DNA from: Candidatus Woesearchaeota archaeon
Lineage (GTDB): Archaea > Nanoarchaeota > Nanoarchaeia > UBA10117 > ARS21
Length of the DNA: 11,108 nt
Assembly: GCA_002686215.1 (NCBI GenBank)
Contig: NZAU01000171.1
Location: forward strand, 1-11,108
Direction: 5' to 3'
Part shown: positions 1 through 5,402 of the stretch, in pieces
Position numbering within the stretch: the first letter of the stretch is position 1
Layout: each line of letters begins with the position of its first letter
Program-made: the position numbers and the translations under genes
Notes under the pieces: generated by a model
What the model was told of the DNA's origin: nothing
What the model saw: only the letters and a program-made list of their open reading frames with translations
Databases searched by the model: none

Positions 1-1128
1 AATGCCGTAGTAAAAAAGGGTAAAATACAAAACCCATCTTGGCTGAAAACAGACAAGTTTAAAGTTGACAGAGGTTGTTACAAATTACCTCTTAACAATG
101 CTGAAGATAATAATAAAGTTGATGAGAAGGTATTAGATGACGCTCCTAATAAACAAGAAGCGGCATATATTGTTTCATCTCTTACAGGTGACATAGTTCC
201 TAAAAAAGATAAGGTGTTTGTACCTTTTGGTAACTATTCAGATGTTAAGAATATTATCAAGTCAGGTCAATTCTATCCTTGTTTCATAACAGGTTTATCT
301 GGTAACGGTAAGACTATGGCTGTTACTCAAGCTTGTGCTGAGATGAAAAAAGAATTGATAAGAGTTAATATCACAATTGAAACAGATGAGGATGATCTAT
401 TAGGTGGTTATAGACTTAAAGATGGTCAAACTGTTTGGCAGAATGGTCCAGTAATTGAGGCTATGGAAAGAGGTGCATTACTTTTACTTGATGAGATAGA
501 TTTGGCAAGTAATAAGATTATGTGTTTACAACCTATCCTTGAGGGTTCTGGTGTCTTTGTTAAGAAGATTAACAAATTCGTAAAACCAAAAGCTGGGTTC
601 AATGTGATTGCAACTGCTAACACTAAAGGTCAAGGTTCCGAAGACGGTAAGTTTATCGGTACTAATATCTTAAACGAAGCATTTTTGGAAAGATTTCCTG
701 TGACGTTTGAACAGAAATATCCTACTTCAAAAATTGAAAAAAAGATATTGACTAATACATTAAAGGCCGCTGGTAAGTCAGACGTTAAGTTTGTTGAAAA
801 ACTTGTCACTTGGGCTGATGTCATTAGAAGAACCTTTTTTGACGGTGGTGTAGATGAGATTATCTCTACTAGAAGATTGGTACACATAACACAAGCTTAT
901 GCAATCTTCGGTGATAAAATCAAAGCTATTCAGTTATGTACTAATAGATTTGATGATGATACAAAGAATTCCTTTGTTGAATTATATACAAAGGTAGACT
1001 CTGGTTCTAGTTTAGAGGATATTCTAAAAGAACAGAATGAGGCTGACCTTTCTCAACAATTGGAATCAGAGGATGATAGTGACTCTGATGACACGGATGC
1101 AGATCAATCTGCAAGTGTGTATAACTAA
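1..1128 (+). CDS. cobS: CobS/MoxR-like AAA+ ATPase (5' end missing)
   Basis: The reading frame is open from base 1, so the true start lies left of the window; a GTG at 214 is internal, because in-frame sequence without stops precedes it. 375 residues are visible. Motifs, numbered from base 1: Walker A GLSGNGKT (98-105), Walker B LLLLDEID (160-167), sensor-1 ATAN (204-207) and the LERFP segment usual in MoxR/CobS/NorQ ATPases. The C-terminus is a low-complexity Asp/Ser tail. The family remodels a partner: bacterial CobS works with CobT and CobN in cobalt insertion, and MoxR/NorQ relatives work with VWA proteins. T4-like marine phages commonly carry this gene as 'cobS', but no CobN, CobT or VWA partner is visible here, so a role in B12 synthesis is unproven. 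Family assignment is firm; substrate is not. Confidence 0.88.
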   Translation, partial: NAVVKKGKIQNPSWLKTDKFKVDRGCYKLPLNNAEDNNKVDEKVLDDAPNKQEAAYIVSSLTGDIVPKKDKVFVPFGNYSDVKNIIKSGQFYPCFITGLSGNGKTMAVTQACAEMKKELIRVNITIETDEDDLLGGYRLKDGQTVWQNGPVIEAMERGALLLLDEIDLASNKIMCLQPILEGSGVFVKKINKFVKPKAGFNVIATANTKGQGSEDGKFIGTNILNEAFLERFPVTFEQKYPTSKIEKKILTNTLKAAGKSDVKFVEKLVTWADVIRRTFFDGGVDEIISTRRLVHITQAYAIFGDKIKAIQLCTNRFDDDTKNSFVELYTKVDSGSSLEDILKEQNEADLSQQLESEDDSDSDDTDADQSASVYN

Positions 1129-1147
1129 CCTATTAGTTTAGTCCTCA

Positions 1148-1177
1148 GTGGGTGGTGTAAAAGCCACCCACGTTTTT
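1148..1177 (+). terminator. Intrinsic terminator-like hairpin between cobS and rpsU
   Basis: A perfect 8-bp stem GTGGGTGG (1148-1155) / CCACCCAC (1164-1171) with an 8-nt loop is followed by G and five T (1173-1177). It lies 19 nt past the cobS stop and just upstream of the bS21 Shine-Dalgarno (1184-1190). It should end cobS transcripts, or act as an attenuator for bS21, since no promoter is evident between the hairpin and the bS21 start. Confidence 0.8.
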
Positions 1178-1183
1178 GGACAG

Positions 1184-1198
1184 AAAGGAGACCATTTG
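1184..1198 (+). promoter_or_regulatory. Shine-Dalgarno and TTG start of bS21
   Basis: AAAGGAG (1184-1190) lies 5 nt before an in-frame TTG (1196-1198). This fixes the bS21 start. The longer reading from GTG 1148 would translate through the terminator stem and has no ribosome-binding site. Confidence 0.82.
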
Positions 1199-1405
1199 AC
1201 TGGTATAAAAATAGAAGTAAGAAATAACAATGTTGAAAAAGCAATACGAGTTTTAAAGAAAAAACTTATGAAAGATGGTGTTATGAAAGAGTTAAAAATG
1301 AGACAGTATTATGAAAAACCATCTGACCGTAGAGTCCGTAAGAAAAAAGAGATGATTGCTAACTACAAAAAGAAGCAAAGACTATTAGAGAAATTTAAAG
1401 ATTAA
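1196..1405 (+). CDS. rpsU: Ribosomal protein bS21, phage-encoded
   Basis: A 69-residue, very basic protein matching bS21 along its length. It has a short beta start (MTGIKIEVRNN), then helices with the hallmark EKAIRVLKKKL and the 'YYEKPSDRRVRKKK' stretch, equivalent to 'FYEKPTTERKRAK' in E. coli bS21 (71 aa). bS21 sits at the 30S platform near the anti-Shine-Dalgarno end of 16S rRNA and helps mRNA engagement. Viral bS21 genes are known from pelagiphages and other aquatic phages; the inferred role is to replace or supplement host bS21 and favour phage mRNAs. The start codon is TTG with a strong Shine-Dalgarno at 5-nt spacing; I rejected the upstream GTG. It lies directly behind a terminator-like hairpin and ahead of a structured non-coding region. 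Confidence 0.9.
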   Translation: MTGIKIEVRNNNVEKAIRVLKKKLMKDGVMKELKMRQYYEKPSDRRVRKKKEMIANYKKKQRLLEKFKD

Positions 1406-1408
1406 AGA

Positions 1409-1476
1409 ATTTACGCCCTTTGATCCCTTATATATATTGTAGTCAAGGCAGTTCATAAGTCCTTGATGGCGTAAAT
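1409..1476 (+). other. Structured non-coding RNA element, nested stems
   Basis: Just after the bS21 stop, an outer 9-bp perfect stem ATTTACGCC (1409-1417) / GGCGTAAAT (1468-1476) encloses an inner hairpin TCAAGG (1443-1448) / CCTTGA (1461-1466). CTTTGA (1418-1423) could compete for the same TCAAGG strand with one G-T wobble. I checked for tRNA: there is no D arm, anticodon arm or TTCRA loop. It may be a bS21 3'-UTR fold, a small RNA or a regulatory leader. The pairings are seen directly; the function is unknown. Confidence 0.55.
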
Positions 1477-1531
1477 AAGCCGACTTCGTTCGGCGTTGCT
1501 AAGGTGAGGTTTGGCAGTTTCACTCCTTGAT
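1447..1531 (+). repeat. Imperfect direct repeat GGCAGTT-N-TCCTTGAT
   Basis: Copy 1 (1447-1467) and copy 2 (1513-1531) share GGCAGTT, then a 6- or 4-nt spacer, then TCCTTGAT. Copy 1 lies in the inner hairpin of the upstream element; copy 2 forms the left arm and loop of the downstream terminator hairpin. The repeat therefore creates alternative pairing partners. Confidence 0.7.
1479..1494 (+). other. Small stable hairpin GCCGA/TCGGC
   Basis: A 5-bp GC-rich stem GCCGA (1479-1483) / TCGGC (1490-1494) with loop CTTCGT sits between the nested-stem element and the terminator hairpin. It is more GC-rich than its surroundings, which suggests selection for structure. Confidence 0.5.
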
Positions 1532-1555
1532 AAAAGAAACTGCCCTTGTATTTTT
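1513..1555 (+). terminator. Terminator hairpin downstream of rpsU region
   Basis: A perfect 9-bp stem GGCAGTTTC (1513-1521) / GAAACTGCC (1536-1544) with a 14-nt loop is followed by CTTGTATTTTTAT. The T-run (1551-1555) starts 6 nt after the stem, so termination may be moderate. The right arm's AACTGCC (1538-1544) can also pair with GGCAGTT at 1447-1453, which would prevent this hairpin from forming. Confidence 0.65.
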
Positions 1556-1569
1556 ATAATTGATGATTA

Positions 1570-1577
1570 TATAAATA
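1570..1577 (+). promoter_or_regulatory. T4-type late promoter for hsp20
   Basis: TATAAATA is the exact T4 late-promoter -10 element recognised by the gp55 sigma factor; late promoters need no -35. It is the only exact copy I found on the + strand, and it lies in the non-coding gap 60 nt before the hsp20 ATG. Transcription would start near 1583, giving a leader of about 54 nt with a weak ACAAC/GTTGT hairpin. Confidence 0.7.
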
Positions 1578-1636
1578 CTAATACAACGCCTTATAGGGTT
1601 GTATATTAGAAATCTTGCTTAACAAAGGAGGTTATA

Positions 1637-2074
1637 ATGACTAATAAAGCACTTTCTATTTTTAATCAATTAAGACCACTATCCGTAGGATTTGATGACG
1701 TATTTGACCATTTTGAGTCAATGTTTGATGGTCCAACTTTAGTTGGTACTAATTACCCACCATACAATATCGTTAAGACTGGTGATAATAAATTTGATAT
1801 TGAGGTCGCACTTGCTGGTTTCAATAAAAAAGATATTAATGTTACAAGTGAAAACGGTATGTTGACTATCGAATCAAAAGAGGATGAAAAGTCAAAAGAT
1901 AAAGACGGTGAGGTATTGCATAAAGGTATATCTAAAAGATACTTTAAGAAATCTTTTACAATCGCTGATGATGTTGAAATCAAAGGCGCTGAATTAAAAG
2001 ATGGTATGTTAAGAGTATCAATGGAAAAGATAGTACCAGAAGCTAAAAAACTAAAGACTATTGAAATCAAATAG
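1637..2074 (+). CDS. hsp20: Small heat shock protein Hsp20 (IbpA-type)
   Basis: An ATP-independent holdase chaperone of 145 aa. The N-terminal arm (1-39) leads into an IbpA-like YPPYNI (40-45). The alpha-crystallin domain spans about 45-135, with VALAGF (57-62), the LHKGISKRYFKKSF strand (94-107) and GAELKDGMLRV (117-127). A C-terminal IEI (142-144) is the I-x-I anchor used in oligomer assembly. Strong AAGGAGG (1625-1631) precedes ATG 1637. Hsp20 is widely conserved in T4-like cyanophages and pelagiphages, where a role in head or virion assembly or stress protection has been suggested. Here it is a single-gene unit, with a late promoter before it and a terminator after it, consistent with late expression apart from the replication genes. 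Identification is firm. Confidence 0.95.
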   Translation: MTNKALSIFNQLRPLSVGFDDVFDHFESMFDGPTLVGTNYPPYNIVKTGDNKFDIEVALAGFNKKDINVTSENGMLTIESKEDEKSKDKDGEVLHKGISKRYFKKSFTIADDVEIKGAELKDGMLRVSMEKIVPEAKKLKTIEIK

Positions 2075-2084
2075 TTAAAAATAG

Positions 2085-2118
2085 AGAGGCCGAGAACGCA
2101 TTGACATTTTCGGCCTCT
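2085..2118 (+). terminator. Terminator after hsp20 (possibly bidirectional)
   Basis: A 9-bp perfect stem AGAGGCCGA (2085-2093) / TCGGCCTCT (2110-2118) extends inward by G-T, A-T and A-T pairs, leaving the 10-nt loop CGCATTGACA (2097-2106). The downstream side is T/A-rich (TTATTATA) and the upstream side has a run of A, so it could also work on the - strand. The loop contains the -35 box of the next promoter. Confidence 0.8.
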
Positions 2119-2129
2119 TATTATATAAT
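2101..2129 (+). promoter_or_regulatory. Perfect sigma-70 promoter inside the terminator
   Basis: TTGACA (2101-2106), a 17-nt spacer, then TATAAT (2124-2129): a 12/12 consensus match at ideal spacing. The -35 is the terminator loop and the spacer is its right arm. Transcription should start near 2136, only about 5 nt before ATG 2141 and downstream of the GGAG at 2130-2133. Confidence 0.88.
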
Positions 2130-2140
2130 GGAGTTATATT

Positions 2141-2497
2141 ATGAAATACGGTGAAGACAGAATATTGAAAGAAATCGGTGACTATATCGAATCAACTTAT
2201 AGTCAACACTATTCTACAACAGAAGATGGTTTCCAAGTTATGGATATGATAAAACAACTTGGTATTGATAAAGATTTTTGTCAAGCAAACGCTATCAAGT
2301 ATCTTTGTAGGTATGGTAAAAAAGCTGGTTATAATCGTAAAGACTTATTAAAAGCAATTCATTATATAGTTTTATTAATGTCATCAATTGACCAAGACTA
2401 TATAGATGATATGACTAAAGGTAAACCTGTAGAAGTTTCAAAAAAAGTTTATGCTGGAAACTTTGATTATTCAGGTGTTGACCATAATGAGTCATAA
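2141..2497 (+). CDS. DUF3310-like phage protein (putative nucleotide kinase)
   Basis: A 118-aa protein. The diagnostic part is about residues 50-82: 'QANAIKYLCRYGKK..YNRKDLLKAIHYIVLL', the pattern of the DUF3310 / 'SaV-like' family, common in phages and often annotated as a nucleotide kinase by analogy to T7 gp1.7. Biochemical function in this branch is not established. An upstream FQVMDMIKQLG segment fits the family's N-terminal helix. It is the first gene after a perfect early promoter. The nearby GGAG (2130-2133) would fall outside an mRNA begun at that promoter, so the message may be almost leaderless. It is followed after 30 nt by gp45. Confidence 0.7.
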   Translation: MKYGEDRILKEIGDYIESTYSQHYSTTEDGFQVMDMIKQLGIDKDFCQANAIKYLCRYGKKAGYNRKDLLKAIHYIVLLMSSIDQDYIDDMTKGKPVEVSKKVYAGNFDYSGVDHNES

Positions 2498-2505
2498 TAT
2501 ATTAT
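2478..2505 (+). promoter_or_regulatory. Probable sigma-70 promoter before gp45
   Basis: TTGACC (2478-2483), a 16-nt spacer, then TATTAT (2500-2505), with one mismatch in each box. It overlaps the 3' end of the DUF3310 gene. Transcription would start near 2512, retaining the gp45 Shine-Dalgarno AAGGAG (2517-2522). Confidence 0.5.
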
Positions 2506-2527
2506 TTTAAATTATGAAGGAGATGAA

Positions 2528-3193
2528 ATGAACATTACGAGTGATACACTTTCGGTTTTAAAAAATTTTTCTGAAATCAATCAGAACATTTTATTTAAAC
2601 CTGGAAATAAAATAAGTACAATATCTGCTATGAAAAATATATTAGCAGAGGCAGAAGTTACAGAGAACTTTGAATCAGAATTTGGAATTTATGATTTACC
2701 AGAGTTTTTGAGAGCAGTAGAATTATTTGAAAAACCTGCATTTAAATTAAACGGTGGCGAGTATGTAACAATCGCTGACGACAAAACAAAACAATCAATC
2801 AAATACTTTTTTGCTGATAAATCAGTTATCGTTGCGCCATCTAAAGGTATTAATATGCCAGATAAGACAGTGGCGTTTACTCTTAAAAAAGATGACTTTG
2901 GTAAACTACAAAAAGCTGTAAACACTTTAAATTTACCTGATGTTGCTGTTAAGGGTGATGGTAAAACAATTTCTTTAGTTGCACTTGATAAAAAGAATAA
3001 ATCGTCAAATGATTATTCAATCAATATCGGTGAAACAGATAAGAAGTTTACTGCATATTTTAAAGCAGAAAACTTTAAAATCATATCAGATGATTATGAT
3101 GTTGCTATTTCAAAAGCTAAAATTAGTAACTTCATTAACAGAAACAAACCTATAAAATACTGGATTGCATTAGAACCTGACTCGGAGTTTTAA
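2528..3193 (+). CDS. 45: DNA polymerase sliding clamp (gp45)
   Basis: A processivity clamp of 221 aa (T4 gp45 is 228); it forms a trimeric ring that tethers gp43 to DNA and, in T4, also activates late transcription. T4-like features are the opening 'DTLSVLKNFSEINQNILFKPGN', 'FGIYDLPEFLRAVELF' (52-67), 'SVIVAPSKGINMP' (99-111) and the closing 'YWIALEPDSEF', matching 'YVVALEADS' near the T4 C-terminus. The Shine-Dalgarno AAGGAG (2517-2522) sits 5 nt before the ATG. The stop overlaps the next ATG (TAATG). In T4 this clamp links replication to late promoters, relevant because a late promoter drives hsp20 here. Confidence 0.95.
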   Translation: MNITSDTLSVLKNFSEINQNILFKPGNKISTISAMKNILAEAEVTENFESEFGIYDLPEFLRAVELFEKPAFKLNGGEYVTIADDKTKQSIKYFFADKSVIVAPSKGINMPDKTVAFTLKKDDFGKLQKAVNTLNLPDVAVKGDGKTISLVALDKKNKSSNDYSINIGETDKKFTAYFKAENFKIISDDYDVAISKAKISNFINRNKPIKYWIALEPDSEF

Positions 3194-3312
3194 TGAGTGA
3201 TAGAGAAGTAGTCCCTATGACACCAGAAGAAGAAGATCAAACTGCTGGTGTACAAAGAGATGAAAATGGTAATGTGATTTCAGAACAAACTGAAAATAAT
3301 GATAATGAATAA
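3193..3312 (+). CDS. Small acidic hypothetical protein, 39 aa
   Basis: An ORF between gp45 and gp44, starting at an ATG that overlaps the gp45 stop (TAATG). It reads MSDREVVPMTPEEEDQ... and ends ...TENNDNE. It is strongly acidic and probably disordered, with no transmembrane segment or recognisable domain. The tight overlap with gp45 and the 15-nt gap to gp44 suggest a translated operon member. A TTGAGG sequence near its stop serves gp44 as ribosome-binding site. Function unknown. Confidence 0.6.
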   Translation: MSDREVVPMTPEEEDQTAGVQRDENGNVISEQTENNDNE

Positions 3313-3327
3313 CTTGAGGTTTATATT

Positions 3328-4272
3328 ATGTCAGACTTTTTATGGGTTGAAAAATACCGTCCTAAAAAAATTAGTGAGTGTATTCTTACAGAAGATTTAA
3401 AACATACATTTACTGAATTTCTAAAACAAAAAGAGATACCTAATCTGTTGTTATCAGGTAGTGCTGGTACAGGTAAGACTACTGTTGCCAGAGCATTATG
3501 TGAAGAACTAGGTGCAGATTATATTATAATAAATGGTTCAGATGAAGGCCGTCAGATTGATACGTTAAGACACAAAATCAAAAACTTCGCTGCAACTGTA
3601 TCTCTTACAAAAGAATCTAATCACAAAGTTGTTATTGTAGATGAGGCAGATTATATGAATGCTGATAGTGTTCAACCTGCTTTAAGAAATTTCATTGAAA
3701 CATTTTACAATAATTGTAGATTCATCTTTACTTGTAATTATAAGAACAAAATCATACCAGCGTTACATAGTCGTTGTACGGTGATTGATTTTCGTATTAC
3801 TAATGGTCAACGAGTAAAGACTGCTACTGCCCTCTTAAATCGCCTAGAAACTGTCTTAAAAGGCGAGAATATAGGGTTTGAGAAGAAGGTACTAGCAGAA
3901 CTAATACAAAAATACTATCCTGATTTTAGAAGAACAATAAACGAATTACAGAGATATTCTGTAAGGGGTAAGATAGATAGTGGTATTTTGTTTAGTTTAT
4001 CAGAGGCGAATACTAAAACTCTCATTGTAAAACTTAAAGAAAAAGACTTTAATGGAATGAGAAAATGGGTGATTCAAAATTTAGATAAAGAACCATCATC
4101 TCTTTTTAGTAGTGTCTATGATGTATTGTATAATCATTTAGAACCTAAATCTGTTCCACAAGCAGTATTAATTATTGCTGGATACCAATATAAATCAGCG
4201 TTTGTAGCTGACCAAGAGATAAATATGGTTGCGTGTTTAACCGAAATAATGGCAGGATGTAAGTTTAAATGA
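3328..4272 (+). CDS. 44: Clamp loader large subunit (gp44), AAA+ ATPase
   Basis: The ATPase subunit that, with gp62, opens the gp45 ring and loads it on primer-template DNA. It is 314 aa (T4: 319). 'FLWVEKYRPKKISECIL' at the start is the RFC-family signature. Walker A is GSAGTGKT (44-51), Walker B VVIVDEAD (101-108), sensor-1 region FTCN (134-137) and the arginine-finger SRC motif 148-150. 'NGSDEGRQIDTLRHKIKNFA' resembles T4 'NGSD...IDFVR...NFA'. The ATG follows TTGAGG by 8 nt. Its stop overlaps the start of a 49-aa ORF (ATGA). Identification is firm. Confidence 0.95.
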   Translation: MSDFLWVEKYRPKKISECILTEDLKHTFTEFLKQKEIPNLLLSGSAGTGKTTVARALCEELGADYIIINGSDEGRQIDTLRHKIKNFAATVSLTKESNHKVVIVDEADYMNADSVQPALRNFIETFYNNCRFIFTCNYKNKIIPALHSRCTVIDFRITNGQRVKTATALLNRLETVLKGENIGFEKKVLAELIQKYYPDFRRTINELQRYSVRGKIDSGILFSLSEANTKTLIVKLKEKDFNGMRKWVIQNLDKEPSSLFSSVYDVLYNHLEPKSVPQAVLIIAGYQYKSAFVADQEINMVACLTEIMAGCKFK

Positions 4273-4418
4273 GTTTATATTTAAGAAAACTAATCGTTAA
4301 ATTAAGAATGTTTTACTGTGACCTACGAGGACACCACGGCAAGAGATGGAACTACGAGCCAGGTGACCACTATATGGGCAGAGGAATTGATAGAAGACGA
4401 AGAAATGGAAAAAGTTAG
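4269..4418 (+). CDS. Small basic hypothetical protein, 49 aa
   Basis: Starts at an ATG overlapping the gp44 stop (ATGA) and runs to TAG 4416-4418, overlapping the first 14 nt of the oxygenase gene. The product begins MSLYLRKLIVKLRMFYCDLRG and ends in an Arg-rich GRGIDRRRRNGKS. A central Cys and two His (FYCDLRGHHGKRW) recall half of a small zinc-ribbon, but there is no second Cys pair, so I do not assign one. The stop-start overlap argues that it, not the alternative frame from GTG 4318, is the translated frame in 4269-4404. Function unknown. Confidence 0.55.
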   Translation: MSLYLRKLIVKLRMFYCDLRGHHGKRWNYEPGDHYMGRGIDRRRRNGKS

Positions 4419-5010
4419 TTACTTTAGTTTGTTTCCCAAACTAGTGTATTCATCTTTTTTAGGTAGAGATTTTACTGGAACTGAAAAAGAATACACAGAG
4501 ATTTTAAGTAGGAATACTAATAGAAATAGTAGTAATTCCATATCACAAAATATCAATGTGTTGGAACACCCTGCGTATGCCGATATTAAAAATTGGATAA
4601 TAAAAAATTTAAATAATTATAGAGATAACATATTAAATCCAAAATTTGATATGGAAATTTACTTAACAGAGTCTTGGGTAAACTATACTAATCAATACGA
4701 ACAACATCATCCCCATAAACACTCAAATAGCTATTTGAGTGGTGTGTTTTATTTGAATGCAATTGATAACGACACCATACAATTTTTTCAGGATGAGAAT
4801 TTATTTGATATTGAAACTAATAAGTATAATATATACAATTGTCCAACTTGGAACTATCCAGTAAGTACAGGTCAATTAATTTTATTTCCATCTGGTGTTA
4901 GACACGGAGTTGCTATGAATCCACAAAATAAAACTAGAATCAGTTTGGCGTTTAATACTTTTTTAAAAGGTAAAATATCAGATACAAGAACAATAGGATT
5001 AAAAATATAA
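4405..5010 (+). CDS. 2OG-Fe(II) oxygenase (2OG-FeII_Oxy_5-like)
   Basis: A putative Fe(II)/2-oxoglutarate dioxygenase of 201 aa, counted from ATG 4405 (MEKVSYFSLFP), which matches the usual family start and length. The double-stranded beta-helix core shows a His cluster (H101, H102, H104, H106) before 'SYLSGVFYL' (109-117), a distal iron-ligand His in 'FPSGVRHGV' (H167) and the 2OG-binding Arg in 'TRISLAFN' (R178). A longer reading from GTG 4318 adds 29 residues unlike the family, in a stretch better read in another frame. T4-like marine phages often carry such oxygenases; substrates are unknown, with protein or nucleotide hydroxylation possible. It sits between gp44 and gp62 and ends TAATG into gp62. 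Confidence 0.85.
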   Translation: MEKVSYFSLFPKLVYSSFLGRDFTGTEKEYTEILSRNTNRNSSNSISQNINVLEHPAYADIKNWIIKNLNNYRDNILNPKFDMEIYLTESWVNYTNQYEQHHPHKHSNSYLSGVFYLNAIDNDTIQFFQDENLFDIETNKYNIYNCPTWNYPVSTGQLILFPSGVRHGVAMNPQNKTRISLAFNTFLKGKISDTRTIGLKI

Positions 5011-5402
5011 TGTATGAATTGAAAGATTATTTAAAGGCAATAAATGAAACAAAAAAGCCTTTGTTAGATTCGGACGATATTACTTGGGAAAAGAAATATC
5101 CACCATATGTAATTAATCGTTGTTTATCAATGTTCTATGACACATTAATGGCAGCAAATGAGATCAATGGTTTTCACTTTTTACCAAAGAAACTACAATT
5201 TCATTTTTTACTAAATAGTGTTAGGAAGAAAAAAAGATTTGGAGGCAAGTGGCTTTCTAAATCTAAAATTAACGAATTAGAATTTGTTAAAAATTATTAT
5301 GGATATAGTAACGAGAAAGCGAGAGAGGCTCTAACAATACTATCCAAAAAACAAATTGAATGTATTAAACAAAAGTTGAATACAGGTGGGAGAAAAAGAT
5401 GA
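5010..5402 (+). CDS. 62: Clamp loader small subunit (gp62)
   Basis: The single non-ATPase subunit of the gp44/62 clamp loader. It is 130 aa, much shorter than T4 gp62 (187 aa) but like the marine T4-like form, with 'MYELKDYLKAINETKKPLL', 'KKYPPYVINRCLSMFYDT', 'KLQFHFLLNSVRKKKRF' and the terminal 'KLNTGGRKR'. The ATG overlaps the oxygenase stop (TAATG), and its own stop overlaps the regA start (ATGA), so translation is probably coupled in both directions. Unlike T4, it is not next to gp44. Confidence 0.9.
   Translation: MYELKDYLKAINETKKPLLDSDDITWEKKYPPYVINRCLSMFYDTLMAANEINGFHFLPKKLQFHFLLNSVRKKKRFGGKWLSKSKINELEFVKNYYGYSNEKAREALTILSKKQIECIKQKLNTGGRKR

Noticed and set aside
214..216. GTG as the start of the CobS-like gene
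   Set aside because: The frame is open without stops back to base 1 and there is no ribosome-binding site, so the gene is cut by the window edge.
426..887. Reverse-strand ORFs opposite the CobS gene, and similar ones opposite hsp20, gp45, rimK, fdx and gp43
   Set aside because: All lie opposite firmly identified genes, lack ribosome-binding sites and show no recognisable domain; they are shadows of biased codon use.
1148..1195. GTG start for bS21 giving an 85-aa form
   Set aside because: These codons form the terminator stem and spacer, there is no ribosome-binding site, and the added residues do not resemble bS21. TTG 1196 has AAAGGAG at 5-nt spacing.
1409..1476. tRNA or tmRNA suggested by the long outer stem
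   Set aside because: No D arm, anticodon stem or TTCRA T-loop on either strand; the inner hairpin has a 12-nt loop.
4318..4404. GTG start for the 2OG oxygenase giving 230 aa
   Set aside because: The extra 29 residues are unlike the family, and the same DNA is better read in the frame coupled to gp44 by ATGA. ATG 4405 gives the usual length.
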